A stretch of DNA of 64,000 bases. Origin: Roseomonas haemaphysalidis (GTDB taxonomy: Bacteria; Pseudomonadota; Alphaproteobacteria; Acetobacterales; Acetobacteraceae). Of the stretch, positions 1 through 9,601 are shown in pieces. Location: NCBI RefSeq assembly GCF_017355405.1, contig NZ_CP061177.1, positions 992,001-1,056,000 on the forward strand. Direction: 5' to 3'. Position numbers and translations under genes: made by a program. Within the stretch, counting starts at the first letter, position 1. Each line of letters starts with the position of its first letter. Under the pieces are notes generated by a model. That model saw only the letters and a program-made list of their open reading frames with translations, had not been told where the DNA came from and did not search any database.

Positions 1-423
1 GCCGGCTACGGCGCGCTGGCGGCGGTGCTGGTGCCGCTGCTGCGGGCCGGCCGGCCGCGCGAGGCCGCGCTGGCGTTGTTGCCCTGGGTGGCCGAGGACG
101 GGCACCGCGCCCGCTTCGTGCTGTTGCACGAGCCCGTCGCCTTGTTCGAGGACGCGCCGCCGCCCGAGGCGCTGCGCCGGGAGATGGAGCGGCTGGAAGA
201 GGACATGGACCAGGCCTTCCGCGCCTGCGTCGCCCGTTGCGGCGACGGTGCCGTGCGGGACGAGGACCTCGCCCGCGCGCGCTTTCTGATCTTCGACGCG
301 CCCATCGCCATTCTGCGCCCGCACCTGCTGCCGGGCGCCGCCGTGCCCGCCTTCGCGGGGCAGATGATCGCGGAACTGCATGCCGGGGTTCCCCTGGCCG
401 GCGCCGGCCGGCAGGCGGCCTGA
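1..423 (+). CDS. C-terminal part of an unidentified protein (5' end outside window)
   Basis: The frame is open from the first base, so the start lies upstream; 140 residues are visible. I do not recognise the family. The visible part is rich in Ala, Leu and Arg and is probably all-helical, with an acidic amphipathic stretch at visible residues 61-71 (EMERLEEDMDQ) and a short Gly/Ala-rich tail. A helical ligand-binding domain such as the C-terminal half of a TetR-type regulator would fit the composition, but no DNA-binding part is visible and this is only a guess. The stop lies 21 bases before the methionine aminopeptidase start on the same strand, so the two genes may be co-transcribed. Confidence 0.6.
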   Translation, partial: AGYGALAAVLVPLLRAGRPREAALALLPWVAEDGHRARFVLLHEPVALFEDAPPPEALRREMERLEEDMDQAFRACVARCGDGAVRDEDLARARFLIFDAPIAILRPHLLPGAAVPAFAGQMIAELHAGVPLAGAGRQAA

Positions 424-444
424 CGCTTCTTCTTCGGAACAGCC

Positions 445-1245
445 ATGAACGACACCAGGGCCGAACGCCGCATCACCCTGCACGCGCCGGAGGATTTCGC
501 CGGCATGCGGGCGGCCGGGCGGCTGGCCGCCGCCACGCTCGACATGATCACGGCGCAGGTGCGGGCGGGCACCACCACGGCGGAGCTCGACCGCCTGTGC
601 CACGCCTTTATCCTGCGGCAGGGCGGCGTGCCGGCCTCGCTGGGCTACCGCGGCTACGCGCATGCCACCTGCATCTCGCTCAACCACGTGGTTTGCCACG
701 GCATCCCCGGGGGGCGGGTGCTGGCGGAAGGCGACATCCTGAACATCGACCTCGCGGTGATCCTGGACGGCTGGCACGGCGACAGCAGCCGCATGTATGC
801 GGTCGGCCGCATCGGCACCCGCGCGGCGCGGCTGATCGCGGTGGCGCATGAGGCGATGATGCGCGGCATCGCGGCGGTGCGCCCGGGCGCGACGCTGGGC
901 GACATCGGCTTCGCCATGCAGAGCCATGTGGAGGCCGCGCGCTTCGCCATGGTGCGGGACTTCTGCGGCCACGGCCTCGGACGCCGCTATCACGATGCGC
1001 CGGACGTGCTGAACCATGGCCAGCCGGGCCAGGGCCGCCGGCTGAGCGCCGGGATGTTCCTGACCATCGAGCCCATGGTGAACGCGGGCCGCGCGGAGGT
1101 GAAGGTGCTGGCCGACGGCTGGACCGCCGTCAGCCGCGACCGCAGCCTGTCCGCGCAGTTCGAGCACAGCATCGGCGTGACGGCGGAAGGCTGCGAGATC
1201 TTCACCCTGTCCCCCGCCGGGCTGTCCGGCCTGCCTGGCGGCTAG
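445..1245 (+). CDS. map: Type I methionine aminopeptidase
   Basis: Cytoplasmic metalloenzyme that removes the initiator methionine from nascent proteins. The 266-residue length is typical of the short bacterial type I form with no N-terminal extension. The five metal ligands of the family are visible: D102 (NIDL), D113 (WHGDSS), H176 (FCGHGLG), E209 (TIEPM) and E240 (QFEHS); H85 in VVCHGIP corresponds to the substrate-contacting histidine. The start ATG is the first in-frame ATG after the upstream stop, with only a weak GGAAC ribosome site. The 3' end overlaps that of the DsbD gene on the opposite strand by four bases, so the two transcripts converge. Confidence 0.96.
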   Translation: MNDTRAERRITLHAPEDFAGMRAAGRLAAATLDMITAQVRAGTTTAELDRLCHAFILRQGGVPASLGYRGYAHATCISLNHVVCHGIPGGRVLAEGDILNIDLAVILDGWHGDSSRMYAVGRIGTRAARLIAVAHEAMMRGIAAVRPGATLGDIGFAMQSHVEAARFAMVRDFCGHGLGRRYHDAPDVLNHGQPGQGRRLSAGMFLTIEPMVNAGRAEVKVLADGWTAVSRDRSLSAQFEHSIGVTAEGCEIFTLSPAGLSGLPGG

Positions 1246-3320
1246 CCGTCGAGCGCCCGCAGCAGGATCGATTCGGTCAGCACCTGCGGCAGCACCACGG
1301 GCGCGCCGCCCCCCGCGGGGTAGAGCAGGTACAGCGGAACGCCTTCCCGCCCGTGCTCGCGCAGCAGGTTGCCGATGGCCGCGCCGCCGCGCGTCCAGTC
1401 GCCGGTCAGGGCCAGCACGTTGCGGCGGGCAAAGGCCGCCCGCACGACCTCGGTATCCAGCGCCACCCGCTCGTTGACCTTGCAGGTGATGCACCAGGCG
1501 GCGGTGAGGTTGACGAAGACCGGGCGGTTCTCCGCCCGGCCGGCGGCGACCCGCTCGGCCGACCAGGCCTCTTCCCCGGTGCGGGCGGCGGCGGCGGCGC
1601 TGCCGGCGGGCGGGGTGTCGCGCAGCAGGGCGGGCAGCAGCGCGGCGGCGCCCAGCAGCGCCAGGCCGCCGGCAAGGCGCCCCAGCCAGCGGCCCCGGCC
1701 GCGCGACAGCTGCGCGAGGCCCAGGGCCCAGGCCGCGAAGCCCACCGCCAGCCCGCCGGCCAGCGCCGCCGCCAGCGCGCCCGGCCCGGCCAGCTGCGCC
1801 AAGACCCACAGCAGCCACAGCGCGGCGCCGTACATGGGAAAGGCCAGCGCCTGCTTCAGCCGCTCCATCCAGGCGCCGGGGCGGGGCAGGCGGCGCGCCA
1901 GCCCGGGCAGCAGCGCCAGCACGCCATAGGGCGCCGCCATGCCCAGCCCCATGGCGCCGAACACCGCCAGGGTGGCGGCCGGCGGCATGGCCAGCGCGGC
2001 ACCGATGGCGGCGGCCATGAAGGGCGCGGTGCAGGGCGTGGCCACCAGCACCGCCAGCGCGCCGGTGCTGAAGCTGCCCAGGTGCCCGCCCCGCCCCGCC
2101 AGGGCGCCGCCGGCCGCGACCGGCCTGCCCATCTGGAACACGCCGGACAGGTTCAGCCCCACCGCCAGCATCAGCCAGCCCGCCAGTGTCACGAATAGGG
2201 GCGAGGTGAACTGAAAGCCCCAGCCGGCGCTTTGCCCCGCCAGCCGCAGGGCCAGCAACAGCCCGGCCAGCGCCAGAAACGACAGCACCACCCCGGCGCT
2301 GTAGCTGGCGGCATGCGCACGCACCTCGGCCCTGGCGGCGCCGGACAACCGCGCCAGGCCCAGCGCCTTCATGGCCAGGATGGGAAACACGCAGGGCATC
2401 AGGTTGAGGATCAGCCCGCCCAGGGCCGCCCACAGCAGCGCCCGCCCCAGCGGCAGGCCGGGCGGCGCCGCCAGCACCGGCGGCACCGGGCCGGGAATGG
2501 CGGACACGGCATAGGCGCTGCGGCTGCCGGCGGCATCGGTGATCGCCACGACGCCTTCCACCGTGGCGGGCAGCGGTTGTTCGCCGCGCGGCAGGCCGAG
2601 CCGCAGGCCGCCCGCGGCCACCTGCAGCGGCTGCGCGGCCGCGTGGTCCAGCACGCCGCCCTCGGCCGCAAAGAAATATGCCTCCTTCACCGCCGCCGGC
2701 GACAGGTCGGCGCCTTGCAGCAGCAACGCGCCCTGCTGGCCGTCGAAGCCGATTCGCGCCGGCCAGGGGGCGGGGCGGGGCAGTTCCGACTCGGCTTGCA
2801 GGAACAGCGGTGCCATGGCCGGGTCGGGGCGGGCGGAGGCTTCCACCGGCAGGGTCAGGCTGAAGCTGCCTTCCTCGGGGATGCAGACCTGGGCGCAAAC
2901 CAGCCACTGCCCGCTGGCCTCGACCGTGAAGGATTGCCCGGGGCGCAGTCCGGGCGGCGGCGTCACCACCAGCGGCAGGAGCACCGCGCCCTCGTAGCCA
3001 TAATTGACCAGCGGCCCGAACGGGATGCGTTGCGGCGCCGGCCAGGAGAAGGCCCCCGCCGAGGCCCCGTCCGGCAGGGACAGCGCCAGCTCGGGCGGCA
3101 GCCCGGCGTCGCCCGGGTTCTTCCAGTAGGTGTGCCAGCCGGGCGCCAGCCGCTGGCGCAGCCCGATGCGGAAGGGTTGCCCCGGCGCCACGCTGGCAAC
3201 CTCGGCCGCCAGGGTCATGGTGGCGCGCTCCGACCGCACCGGCGCGCTTTCGCCCGCCTGCGCCAGGGCGGGCAGGGCGGACAGCAGCAGGGCGAGGGCG
3301 AGGGCGAGGAAGCGCGGCAT
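1242..3320 (-). CDS. dsbD: Thiol:disulfide interchange protein, DsbD/ScsB type
   Basis: Inner-membrane reductant shuttle that carries electrons from cytoplasmic thioredoxin to periplasmic disulfide proteins. Domains in order: signal peptide (1-20); periplasmic domain with the pair C142/C146 (VCAQVC); a membrane domain of about eight helices with C310 (LMPCVFP) and C430 (ATPCTAPF); and a C-terminal periplasmic thioredoxin-like domain with C610-I-T-C613. All three redox pairs are intact. At 692 residues, with a long N-terminal domain resembling ScsB, it is larger than E. coli DsbD (about 565). The YggS-type gene lies 69 bases upstream on the same strand, so the two may share a transcript, although no functional link is known. 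Confidence 0.93.
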   Translation of the reverse strand: MPRFLALALALLLSALPALAQAGESAPVRSERATMTLAAEVASVAPGQPFRIGLRQRLAPGWHTYWKNPGDAGLPPELALSLPDGASAGAFSWPAPQRIPFGPLVNYGYEGAVLLPLVVTPPPGLRPGQSFTVEASGQWLVCAQVCIPEEGSFSLTLPVEASARPDPAMAPLFLQAESELPRPAPWPARIGFDGQQGALLLQGADLSPAAVKEAYFFAAEGGVLDHAAAQPLQVAAGGLRLGLPRGEQPLPATVEGVVAITDAAGSRSAYAVSAIPGPVPPVLAAPPGLPLGRALLWAALGGLILNLMPCVFPILAMKALGLARLSGAARAEVRAHAASYSAGVVLSFLALAGLLLALRLAGQSAGWGFQFTSPLFVTLAGWLMLAVGLNLSGVFQMGRPVAAGGALAGRGGHLGSFSTGALAVLVATPCTAPFMAAAIGAALAMPPAATLAVFGAMGLGMAAPYGVLALLPGLARRLPRPGAWMERLKQALAFPMYGAALWLLWVLAQLAGPGALAAALAGGLAVGFAAWALGLAQLSRGRGRWLGRLAGGLALLGAAALLPALLRDTPPAGSAAAAARTGEEAWSAERVAAGRAENRPVFVNLTAAWCITCKVNERVALDTEVVRAAFARRNVLALTGDWTRGGAAIGNLLREHGREGVPLYLLYPAGGGAPVVLPQVLTESILLRALDG

Positions 3321-3389
3321 GCGGCAGGGGTAGGCCGGGTGGGGGCGGCAGGTCCAGCGCCAGAGCGGCGGCGGCGGCTTTCGCCCCGC

Positions 3390-4064
3390 CTACGCCGGGT
3401 AGGGCCTGCTGCCGAAGATGGCGCTGCCCACCCGCACATGGGTGGCGCCCTCGGCGATCGCGTCCTCGAAGTCGCCGCTCATGCCCATGGACAGGGTTTC
3501 GAGTCGCAACCTGCCGGCCAGGCTGGCCAGGGCCGCGAAATGCGGCCGCGGCGGCTCCCCGGCGGGCGGGATGCACATCAGGCCGTCGATGCGCAGCCGA
3601 TGCGCCTCGCGGCATTCGGCCAGAAAGTCCTCTGTCGCGTCGGGGTCGATGCCCGCCTTCTGCGGCTCGCGGCCGATGTTGACCTGGATCAGCAGGGCGG
3701 GGCGGCGGGCTTCGCGCGCCATCGCCTCGGCCAGGGCGGCGGCCAGCCGGGGGCGGTCCAGGCTTTCGATCACGTCGGCCACCCGCACGGCGTCGCGCGC
3801 CTTGTTGGTTTGCAGCGCGCCGATCAGGTGCAGCCGCAGCGCCGGGTGGGCGGGGCGCAGGGGCGGGAACTTGCCGGCCGCCTCCTGCACCCGGTTCTCG
3901 CCGAAGCAGAGCTGCCCGGCGGCCAGGGCCTCGGCCACCGAATCGGCCGGATGGGTCTTCGACACGGCGACCAGCGTGACGCCGCCGGGGCTGCGGCCGG
4001 CATTGGCGCAGGCGGTGGCGATGCGGTCCTGGATCCGCTGCAGCGCGGGGGCGATGACATTCAT
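3390..4064 (-). CDS. YggS/PLPBP-family pyridoxal phosphate homeostasis protein
   Basis: Small (224 residues) cytoplasmic protein that binds pyridoxal 5'-phosphate and takes part in vitamin B6 and amino-acid homeostasis; no enzymatic reaction is established for the family. The PLP lysine is K36 in LVAVSKTHP, and family motifs FGENRVQE, HLIGALQTNK, QVNIGREPQKAG, LSMGMSGDFEDAI and RVGSAIFG follow in the usual order. The frame stays open a further 48 codons upstream, but the ATG at 4064 (MNVIAPALQRIQ) gives the family's standard N-terminus and length, so I chose it. The 254 bases between this start and the porin start must hold promoters for both divergent genes. Confidence 0.93.
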   Translation of the reverse strand: MNVIAPALQRIQDRIATACANAGRSPGGVTLVAVSKTHPADSVAEALAAGQLCFGENRVQEAAGKFPPLRPAHPALRLHLIGALQTNKARDAVRVADVIESLDRPRLAAALAEAMAREARRPALLIQVNIGREPQKAGIDPDATEDFLAECREAHRLRIDGLMCIPPAGEPPRPHFAALASLAGRLRLETLSMGMSGDFEDAIAEGATHVRVGSAIFGSRPYPA

Positions 4065-4318
4065 GATGCACCGGACGGTAGAAGCGGCGCGCCCGCGGCT
4101 CAAGCCGGGCCTGCGGGCCCCGGGGCTGTGGCCCTGGCGCCACAGTGTCTCGTTGATGTCGCGCCCGACCGTCGCAGGGCATTGCCCCCATTCTTTGCGG
4201 TGAACCATAGTCCGCCCGGGCCTGACCCTGCGCTGCGTGCAGTGCTGGGTAGCTTGTCGAGGGGGACAGGTGGGCCGCGGGAACAGCCGGCAAGTCCGGC
4301 GCGTGAGGAGGTTTTGGG

Positions 4319-5599
4319 ATGCGCAAGATTTTGCTGGCGACCACCGCTGTGGCCGCCGCCGCTTTGTTTGGCCCGGGTGAGGCTGTCGCCCAGCAGGCGC
4401 CGACGGTTCGCGTCGGTGGTTACTTCCGCTTCAACTACGCGTTCACCAACCAGGACGGCTCCTCGGTTGGCACCACCCCGGCCACCACGGTCCGCAACGG
4501 CAAGTCCGACTTCGCGTCCGACACCGAGATCCACGTGATCGTCGAGGGCAAGGCCGCCAACGGCCTGACCTACGGTGCCACCGTCGAGATGCAGGTGGAC
4601 TTCAACCGCGGCGCCACCGCCAACACCTCCAGCAAGACCCAGTTCGACACCGACGAGATGTACATGTGGGTCGCCTCGCCGACCCTCGGCCAGCTCCGCG
4701 TGGGTGACGAGGACGGCGTGGTGCTCGGCGCCCTGCTGACCGGCTTCGTGACCAACTTCGGCACGGGCGGCGTCGACGGCGACGTGTACGACTACGTGAC
4801 CGGCCCGAGCCGCCCGGCCTACATCGCCGGTGGCGCGCTGAGCGACAGCTCCAAGGTCATCTACACCTCCCCGCAGTTCTTCGGCTTCGACTTCGGCGCC
4901 TCCTTCGCCTTCAACAACGGCGAGGGCGAGGACACCGGCTGCACCAACGACGTGGTGGCCTCGGTCTGCGACCGCGCGACGTCCTTCGGCTACAGCAACA
5001 GCCTCGGCGTGCCGGGCGGCTTCCGCCTGCGCAACGAGCGCCAGGCCGCCATCCGCTACCGCGGCACCTTCGCGGGCGTCGGCCTGCAGGCGAACGTCGG
5101 CTACATCGGCTCCGACGTGACCTCCAACACCAACGGCGCTTCCGGCCACGGCCTGGAAGTCTACTCCGCCGGTGTGCAGGCGACCGCCTACGGCTTCCTG
5201 GTCGGCGCCAACTACATGTGGGGTGACGGCCAGGCCGGTCTGGGCCTGCTGGCCCGCCCCTCGCCCAACGTCGCCGGCAACGCCACGCGCCTCGACACGC
5301 GCAACATGAGCCAGCTGTTCCTGGGCGGGTCCTACACCTTCTCGGGCCTGACGATCGGCGCGAACTACTACAACGGCAAGAGCGCGGGCAACCAGCGCAT
5401 CGAGACCGGCGAGCGCACCGATCGCGCCTGGTCGGTCGGCGCCGCCTACACGCTGGCCCCGGGCCTGCAGCTGGTGGCCGAGTACAACAACCTGAAGCGT
5501 TCGGAAGGTGGCTTCGACCTGCTGAACAGCGCGCTGGGCAACAGCAACAACACCCTGCGGACCGACGTCTTCCTGCTCGGCAGCCGCATCGCCTTCTGA
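4319..5599 (+). CDS. Outer-membrane porin
   Basis: Predicted 16-strand general porin forming a diffusion channel in the outer membrane. The 426-residue protein starts with a signal peptide (MRKILLATTAVAAAALFGPG, cleavage near AVA-QQ at 24/25). The mature part opens with VRVGGYFRFNYAF, has alternating aromatic/hydrophobic strands and Gly/Asn/Asp-rich loops, and ends in GSRIAF; a terminal Phe is the signal read by the Bam assembly machine. A strong ribosome site, AGGAGG at 4306-4311, lies seven bases before the ATG. Codon use is more biased to C-ending codons than in neighbouring genes, and the gene is followed at once by a strong terminator, which together suggest high expression as an independent unit. 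Confidence 0.9.
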   Translation: MRKILLATTAVAAAALFGPGEAVAQQAPTVRVGGYFRFNYAFTNQDGSSVGTTPATTVRNGKSDFASDTEIHVIVEGKAANGLTYGATVEMQVDFNRGATANTSSKTQFDTDEMYMWVASPTLGQLRVGDEDGVVLGALLTGFVTNFGTGGVDGDVYDYVTGPSRPAYIAGGALSDSSKVIYTSPQFFGFDFGASFAFNNGEGEDTGCTNDVVASVCDRATSFGYSNSLGVPGGFRLRNERQAAIRYRGTFAGVGLQANVGYIGSDVTSNTNGASGHGLEVYSAGVQATAYGFLVGANYMWGDGQAGLGLLARPSPNVAGNATRLDTRNMSQLFLGGSYTFSGLTIGANYYNGKSAGNQRIETGERTDRAWSVGAAYTLAPGLQLVAEYNNLKRSEGGFDLLNSALGNSNNTLRTDVFLLGSRIAF

Positions 5600-5623
5600 T
5601 CCTCCGGGATCATCGGGCTACGG

Positions 5624-5653
5624 AAAGGCGGCGGGGCAACCCGCCGCCTTTTT
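5624..5653 (+). terminator. Rho-independent terminator of the porin gene
   Basis: A perfect 12-bp stem (AAAGGCGGCGGG pairing with CCCGCCGCCTTT) closed by a GCAA tetraloop and running directly into a run of five T. It starts 24 bases after the porin stop codon. It is one of the cleanest intrinsic terminators in the window. Confidence 0.9.
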
Positions 5654-5721
5654 CGTGCCCGGCGGCCGGCGGCCGTTTTTCCCCTTGCCTGAAACCCCCA
5701 CCTCCGTATCGTGCGGCGGCC

Positions 5722-6246
5722 ATGCGCAAGCTCCTCGCCTTCGGGCTGCTCCTCCCTGTCCTCGCCGCTTGCGGCCAGGGCCGTCCTGTCGGCAACGACG
5801 AATATTACGATGACAGCCGCCGCGCCCGCGTGCAGGGCCGGCTGGGTGGCGGCGACGGCATCCTCATCGTGGGAACCGACCGCTCGCAGCCGCAGGGCGG
5901 CGGCGGCGCCCAGGACGGCACCGGCATCGGCGTCAACGCCTATCTGTGGCGCGCCACGCTGGACACCCTGTCCTTTCTGCCGCTCTCCTCCGCCGATCCC
6001 TTTGGCGGCGTGATCATCACCGACTGGTACGCTCCCCCCGCCACGCCGGACGAGCGGTTCCGCGCCACCGCCTATATCCTCAGCCGCCAGCTGCGCTCGG
6101 ACGGCGTGCGCGTGACCGTGTTCCGTCAGGTGCGTCAGGGCGCCGGCTGGGTTGATGCGCCGGCCGCCGCCAGCACCGCCACCGACCTGGAAAACCAGGT
6201 GCTGTCCCGCGCCCGCGAGCTGCGCAGCCAGTCGGCGGCGCGCTGA
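5722..6246 (+). CDS. DUF3576 domain lipoprotein
   Basis: Alphaproteobacterial envelope lipoprotein of unknown role, 174 residues. The signal peptide ends in a lipobox LAAC with the lipidated cysteine at position 17. The rest is a single DUF3576-type domain with the recognisable stretch VNAYLWRATLDTLSFLPL followed by DPFGGVIITDWYAPP. In many Alphaproteobacteria this family is encoded next to leuS, as here; that context plus lptE downstream suggests an envelope-related role, but this is inference. The region between this gene and leuS holds a terminator-like hairpin, so co-transcription is uncertain. Confidence 0.85.
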   Translation: MRKLLAFGLLLPVLAACGQGRPVGNDEYYDDSRRARVQGRLGGGDGILIVGTDRSQPQGGGGAQDGTGIGVNAYLWRATLDTLSFLPLSSADPFGGVIITDWYAPPATPDERFRATAYILSRQLRSDGVRVTVFRQVRQGAGWVDAPAAASTATDLENQVLSRARELRSQSAAR

Positions 6247-6262
6247 ACAAGCGGCGGGGGGC

Positions 6263-6302
6263 AAGGCCGGGGGGTGAACTCCCCCGGCCCCCCTGCTTTT
6301 TT
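6263..6302 (+). repeat. Single arm of the family-1 intergenic hairpin repeat; possible terminator
   Basis: A 9-bp stem GGCCGGGGG / CCCCCGGCC with a GTGAACT loop, followed by CCCCTGC and six T. It begins 17 bases after the DUF3576 gene stop. Layout (stem, C-run, then a T-rich tract) matches the arms of the paired elements near 30.8, 52.8, 57.0, 58.4 and 63.4 kb, but no inverted partner is present. It could stop transcription before leuS. Confidence 0.6.
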
Positions 6303-6467
6303 CGGCTTTGTTTGCGGGGATCGGCCTTGGTCGCGGGGCGCTGACGCTGTTGGCCGCGTGTCCCGCTCCACCCGGCACCGGCCGTCGCCACTTCCCTTGC
6401 CGCCCCCGGGCGCCTATGGCTCTTCGCCATTGCCCGCCCTTTGCAGCCGGATCGACCGCCCGCCGCC

Positions 6468-9077
6468 ATGACCGACACCGTCCTCCAAGACCAGGCCTCC
6501 CGCGCCGAGCCCGCGCGCTACGATTTCGGGCAGGCCGAGCCGCGCTGGCAGGCGGCCTGGAACGCGGGCGCCTGCTTCCGCGCGCCGGACGTGCCGGATG
6601 GCAGCAAGCCCAAGTACTACGTGCTGGAGATGTTCCCCTACCCCTCGGGCAAGATCCACATGGGGCACGTGCGGAACTACACGCTGGGCGACGTGGTGGC
6701 CCGCTACAAGCGCGCCCGCGGCCACCAGGTGATGCACCCGATGGGTTGGGACGCCTTCGGCCTGCCGGCCGAGAACGCGGCGCGCGAGCGCGGCGTGCAC
6801 CCGGCGGCCTGGACCTACGCCAACATCGAGGCGATGCGCGGCGAGCTGCAGCGCATGGGCCTGTCCATCGAGTGGGAGCGCGAGTTCGCCACCTGCGACC
6901 CCTCCTATTACGGCCAGCAGCAGAAGCTGTTCCTGCAGTTCATGAAGGCCGGCCTCGCCGAGCGGAAGGTGAGCTGGGTCAACTGGGACCCGGTGGACAA
7001 CACCGTGCTGGCCAACGAGCAGGTGATCGACGGCCGTGGCTGGCGCTCCGGCGCGCTGGTCGAGAAGAAGCAGCTGTCGCAGTGGTTCCTGTCCATCACC
7101 AAGTTCGCGCCGCAGCTGCTGGAGGCACTCAGCGGCCTCGACCGCTGGCCCGAGCGGGTGCGGCTGATGCAGGCCAACTGGATCGGACGCAGCGAGGGCG
7201 CGCGCGTGCGCTTCCCGCTGGTCACTCCGGCGGCGGGGCTGGACGAGGTGGAGGTCTTCACCACCCGGCCCGACACGCTGTTCGGCATGTCCTTTATCGC
7301 GGTGGCCGCCGAGCACCCGCTGGCCGCCGCGGCCGCCGCGGCGAACCCCGAGGTCGCGAAGTTCGTCACCGAGGTCCGCTCCCTCGGCACCTCGGAAGCC
7401 GCCATCGAGCAGGCGGAGAAGCGCGGCATCGACACCGGGCTGCGCGTCGCGCACCCCTTCATCGAGGGAGCGACCTTTCCGGTCTGGATCGCCAACTTCG
7501 TGTTGATGGAATACGGCACGGGCGCGATCTTCGGCTGCCCGTCCGGCGACCAGCGCGACCTCGACTTCGCGCGCAAATACGACCTGCCGGTGCCGCCGGT
7601 GGTGCTGCCGCCGGGCGAGGACCCGGCGTCCTTCGCCATCGGCAAGACCGCCTATACCGATGACGGCACGCTGTTCAACTCGGGCTTCCTGGACGGCAAG
7701 ACCACCGCCGAGGGCAAGCGCGCCGCGATCGACGCGCTGGAAGCCAAGGGCGCCGGCAACGGCGTGGTGAACTGGCGCCTGCGCGACTGGGGCGTGTCCC
7801 GCCAGCGCTACTGGGGCTGCCCGATCCCGGTGATCCATTGCGAGAGCTGCGGCCCCGTGCCGGTGCCCGAGGACCAGCTGCCGCTGGTGCTGCCCGAGGA
7901 CGTGGACTTTTCCCGCCCCGGCAACCCGCTGGACCACCACCCCACCTGGAAGCATACCGCCTGCCCGCAATGCGGCGCGCAAGCCCGGCGCGAGACCGAC
8001 ACCTTCGACACCTTCGTCGACAGCTCCTGGTACTTCGCCCGCTTCACGGCGCCGAAGGCCGAGACGCCGCTGGTGCCGGCGGCCGCCAATGGCTGGCTGC
8101 CGGTGGACCAGTATATCGGCGGCATCGAGCACGCGATCCTGCACCTGCTCTACTCGCGCTTCTTCACCCGCGCGCTGAGCAGCATGGGCGAGATCGCGAC
8201 GCCCGAGCCCTTCGCCGGGCTGTTCACCCAGGGCATGGTGCAGCACGCCTCCTTCCGCGCCCCCGACGGCCGCTGGCTGGCGCCGGACGAGGTGGAGGCG
8301 ACGCCCGAGGGCGGCGCCGTGGAGAAGGCCACCGGCACCGCCGTCACCGTGTCGCGCAACGACAAGATGTCGAAGTCCAAGCGCAACACCATCGACCCGG
8401 GCGCCATCATCGACCGCTACGGCGCCGACACCGCGCGCTGGTTCATCCTGGCCGACAACCCGCCCGACCGCGACATGGAATGGACGGAATCCGGCGTGTC
8501 CGGCGCCGCCCGCTTCAGCCAGCGGCTGTTCCGCCTTGTGCATGGCAGCCTGGCCACCCTGCCGGCGCCGGGCACGGCGCCCGAGGCCGGCGTGTCGCGC
8601 GACCTCCGCCGCGTCACCCACCGCACCATCGCCGCCGTGACCGAGGCGCTGGAAACCTTTGCCTTCAACGTCGCGGTCGCCCGCATCCATGAGTTCGCCA
8701 ACGCCCTGGAGGCCGCGGGCACCCAGGACGGCGCCGCGCGGCGCGAGGCGCTGGAAGCCATGGCGCGGCTGATCAGCCCGATGATGCCGCATCTGGCCGA
8801 GGAGCTGTGGTCGCTGCTGCGGGCCGACCAGAAGACCCTGGTGGCCCAGCTCGCCTGGCCGGAATCGGATGCTTCCCTGGCAGCGGCCGACAGTGTCACC
8901 CTGGCGGTCCAGGTGCTGGGCAAGCTGCGGGCCACCCTCGCCGTGCCGCTCGGCACCGGCGAGGCCGAGATCTTCGCCCTGGCCGAGGCGGAAGAGAACG
9001 TGCAGCGCGCCATCGCCGGGCGCCCGATCAGGAAGCGCATCCATGTCCCGGGACGCATCGTCAACTTCGTTGTCTAG
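6468..9077 (+). CDS. leuS: Leucyl-tRNA synthetase
   Basis: Class I aminoacyl-tRNA synthetase that charges tRNA-Leu in the cytoplasm; 869 residues, normal for bacteria. The HIGH-type motif is HMGH at 64-67, preceded by PYPSGKI. The CP1 editing domain carries TTRPDTLFG (about 264-272) and the block [17 protein letters not shown] Cys pair (ESCGPVP and CPQCG) suggests the zinc-binding insert, and the KMSKS loop is at 633-637. The anticodon-binding and C-terminal domains are present. I chose the ATG at 6468 over a TTG nine codons upstream because MTDTVLQ gives a normal N-terminus. The next gene, lptE, starts inside its 3' end. Confidence 0.97.
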   Translation: MTDTVLQDQASRAEPARYDFGQAEPRWQAAWNAGACFRAPDVPDGSKPKYYVLEMFPYPSGKIHMGHVRNYTLGDVVARYKRARGHQVMHPMGWDAFGLPAENAARERGVHPAAWTYANIEAMRGELQRMGLSIEWEREFATCDPSYYGQQQKLFLQFMKAGLAERKVSWVNWDPVDNTVLANEQVIDGRGWRSGALVEKKQLSQWFLSITKFAPQLLEALSGLDRWPERVRLMQANWIGRSEGARVRFPLVTPAAGLDEVEVFTTRPDTLFGMSFIAVAAEHPLAAAAAAANPEVAKFVTEVRSLGTSEAAIEQAEKRGIDTGLRVAHPFIEGATFPVWIANFVLMEYGTGAIFGCPSGDQRDLDFARKYDLPVPPVVLPPGEDPASFAIGKTAYTDDGTLFNSGFLDGKTTAEGKRAAIDALEAKGAGNGVVNWRLRDWGVSRQRYWGCPIPVIHCESCGPVPVPEDQLPLVLPEDVDFSRPGNPLDHHPTWKHTACPQCGAQARRETDTFDTFVDSSWYFARFTAPKAETPLVPAAANGWLPVDQYIGGIEHAILHLLYSRFFTRALSSMGEIATPEPFAGLFTQGMVQHASFRAPDGRWLAPDEVEATPEGGAVEKATGTAVTVSRNDKMSKSKRNTIDPGAIIDRYGADTARWFILADNPPDRDMEWTESGVSGAARFSQRLFRLVHGSLATLPAPGTAPEAGVSRDLRRVTHRTIAAVTEALETFAFNVAVARIHEFANALEAAGTQDGAARREALEAMARLISPMMPHLAEELWSLLRADQKTLVAQLAWPESDASLAAADSVTLAVQVLGKLRATLAVPLGTGEAEIFALAEAEENVQRAIAGRPIRKRIHVPGRIVNFVV

Positions 9078-9597
9078 AACCCTGCTTCGCCGCCGCGGCC
9101 TGCTCGGGCTTGGCGGCGCCATGGCGCTGGGCGGCTGCGGCTTCCAGCCGATGTATGCCCGCCCCGAGGGTGGCACCGCCATCTCGGCCGAGATGGGGGC
9201 CATCCAAGTGGCCCGCATCCCCGACCGCTTCGGCCAGTTGCAGCGCCGCGCGCTGCAGGAGCGGCTGTGGTCCGGCGGCCAGTCCTCGCCGCGCTACACG
9301 CTGACGGTGCTGACCACCTTCGGGGTGGAGCCGGAAGGCTTCCGCAACGACGGCCTGCCCACCCGCATCCGCTACAACGCCACCACCAACTGGCAGCTCA
9401 CCACCAACGAGGTGCCGCCCCGCCCGGTGACCAATGGCACGGAGCGGACGCTGGACGCCTACAACCTGCCGGACAACCAGTTCTTCGCGGCCGACGCCTC
9501 GCGCGATGCGCTCTACGCCCGGCTGGTCGAGCAGTCGTCCGAGGATGTCGTCACCCGCCTGGCCGCCTTCTTCCAGCGGCAGGCCGCGGCCGGCTGA
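9043..9597 (+). CDS. lptE: LPS assembly lipoprotein LptE
   Basis: Outer-membrane lipoprotein that plugs the LptD barrel during lipopolysaccharide export. The 184-residue protein has an Arg-rich n-region (TLLRRRG), a hydrophobic stretch and a lipobox ending LGGC (C32), then CGFQPMYA, the hallmark start of alphaproteobacterial LptE. The ATG at 9043 overlaps the end of leuS by 35 bases; a TTG at 9070 in the same frame is a possible alternative that would shorten the signal peptide. The stop is followed after four bases by the holA start. The leuS-lptE-holA order is conserved in Alphaproteobacteria and supports the assignment despite the weak sequence conservation of LptE. Confidence 0.88.
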   Translation: MSRDASSTSLSRTLLRRRGLLGLGGAMALGGCGFQPMYARPEGGTAISAEMGAIQVARIPDRFGQLQRRALQERLWSGGQSSPRYTLTVLTTFGVEPEGFRNDGLPTRIRYNATTNWQLTTNEVPPRPVTNGTERTLDAYNLPDNQFFAADASRDALYARLVEQSSEDVVTRLAAFFQRQAAAG

Positions 9598-9601
9598 ACC
9601 C

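Noticed and set aside
4065..4318. Riboswitch or leader in front of the porin
   Set aside because: The region has scattered GC-rich palindromes, including GCCGG-CAAGT-CCGGC near the ribosome site, but no recognisable riboswitch core.
6414..9218. Long minus-strand open frame opposite leuS
   Set aside because: It is an antisense shadow of a fully conserved leucyl-tRNA synthetase and has a low-complexity composition with no recognised domain.
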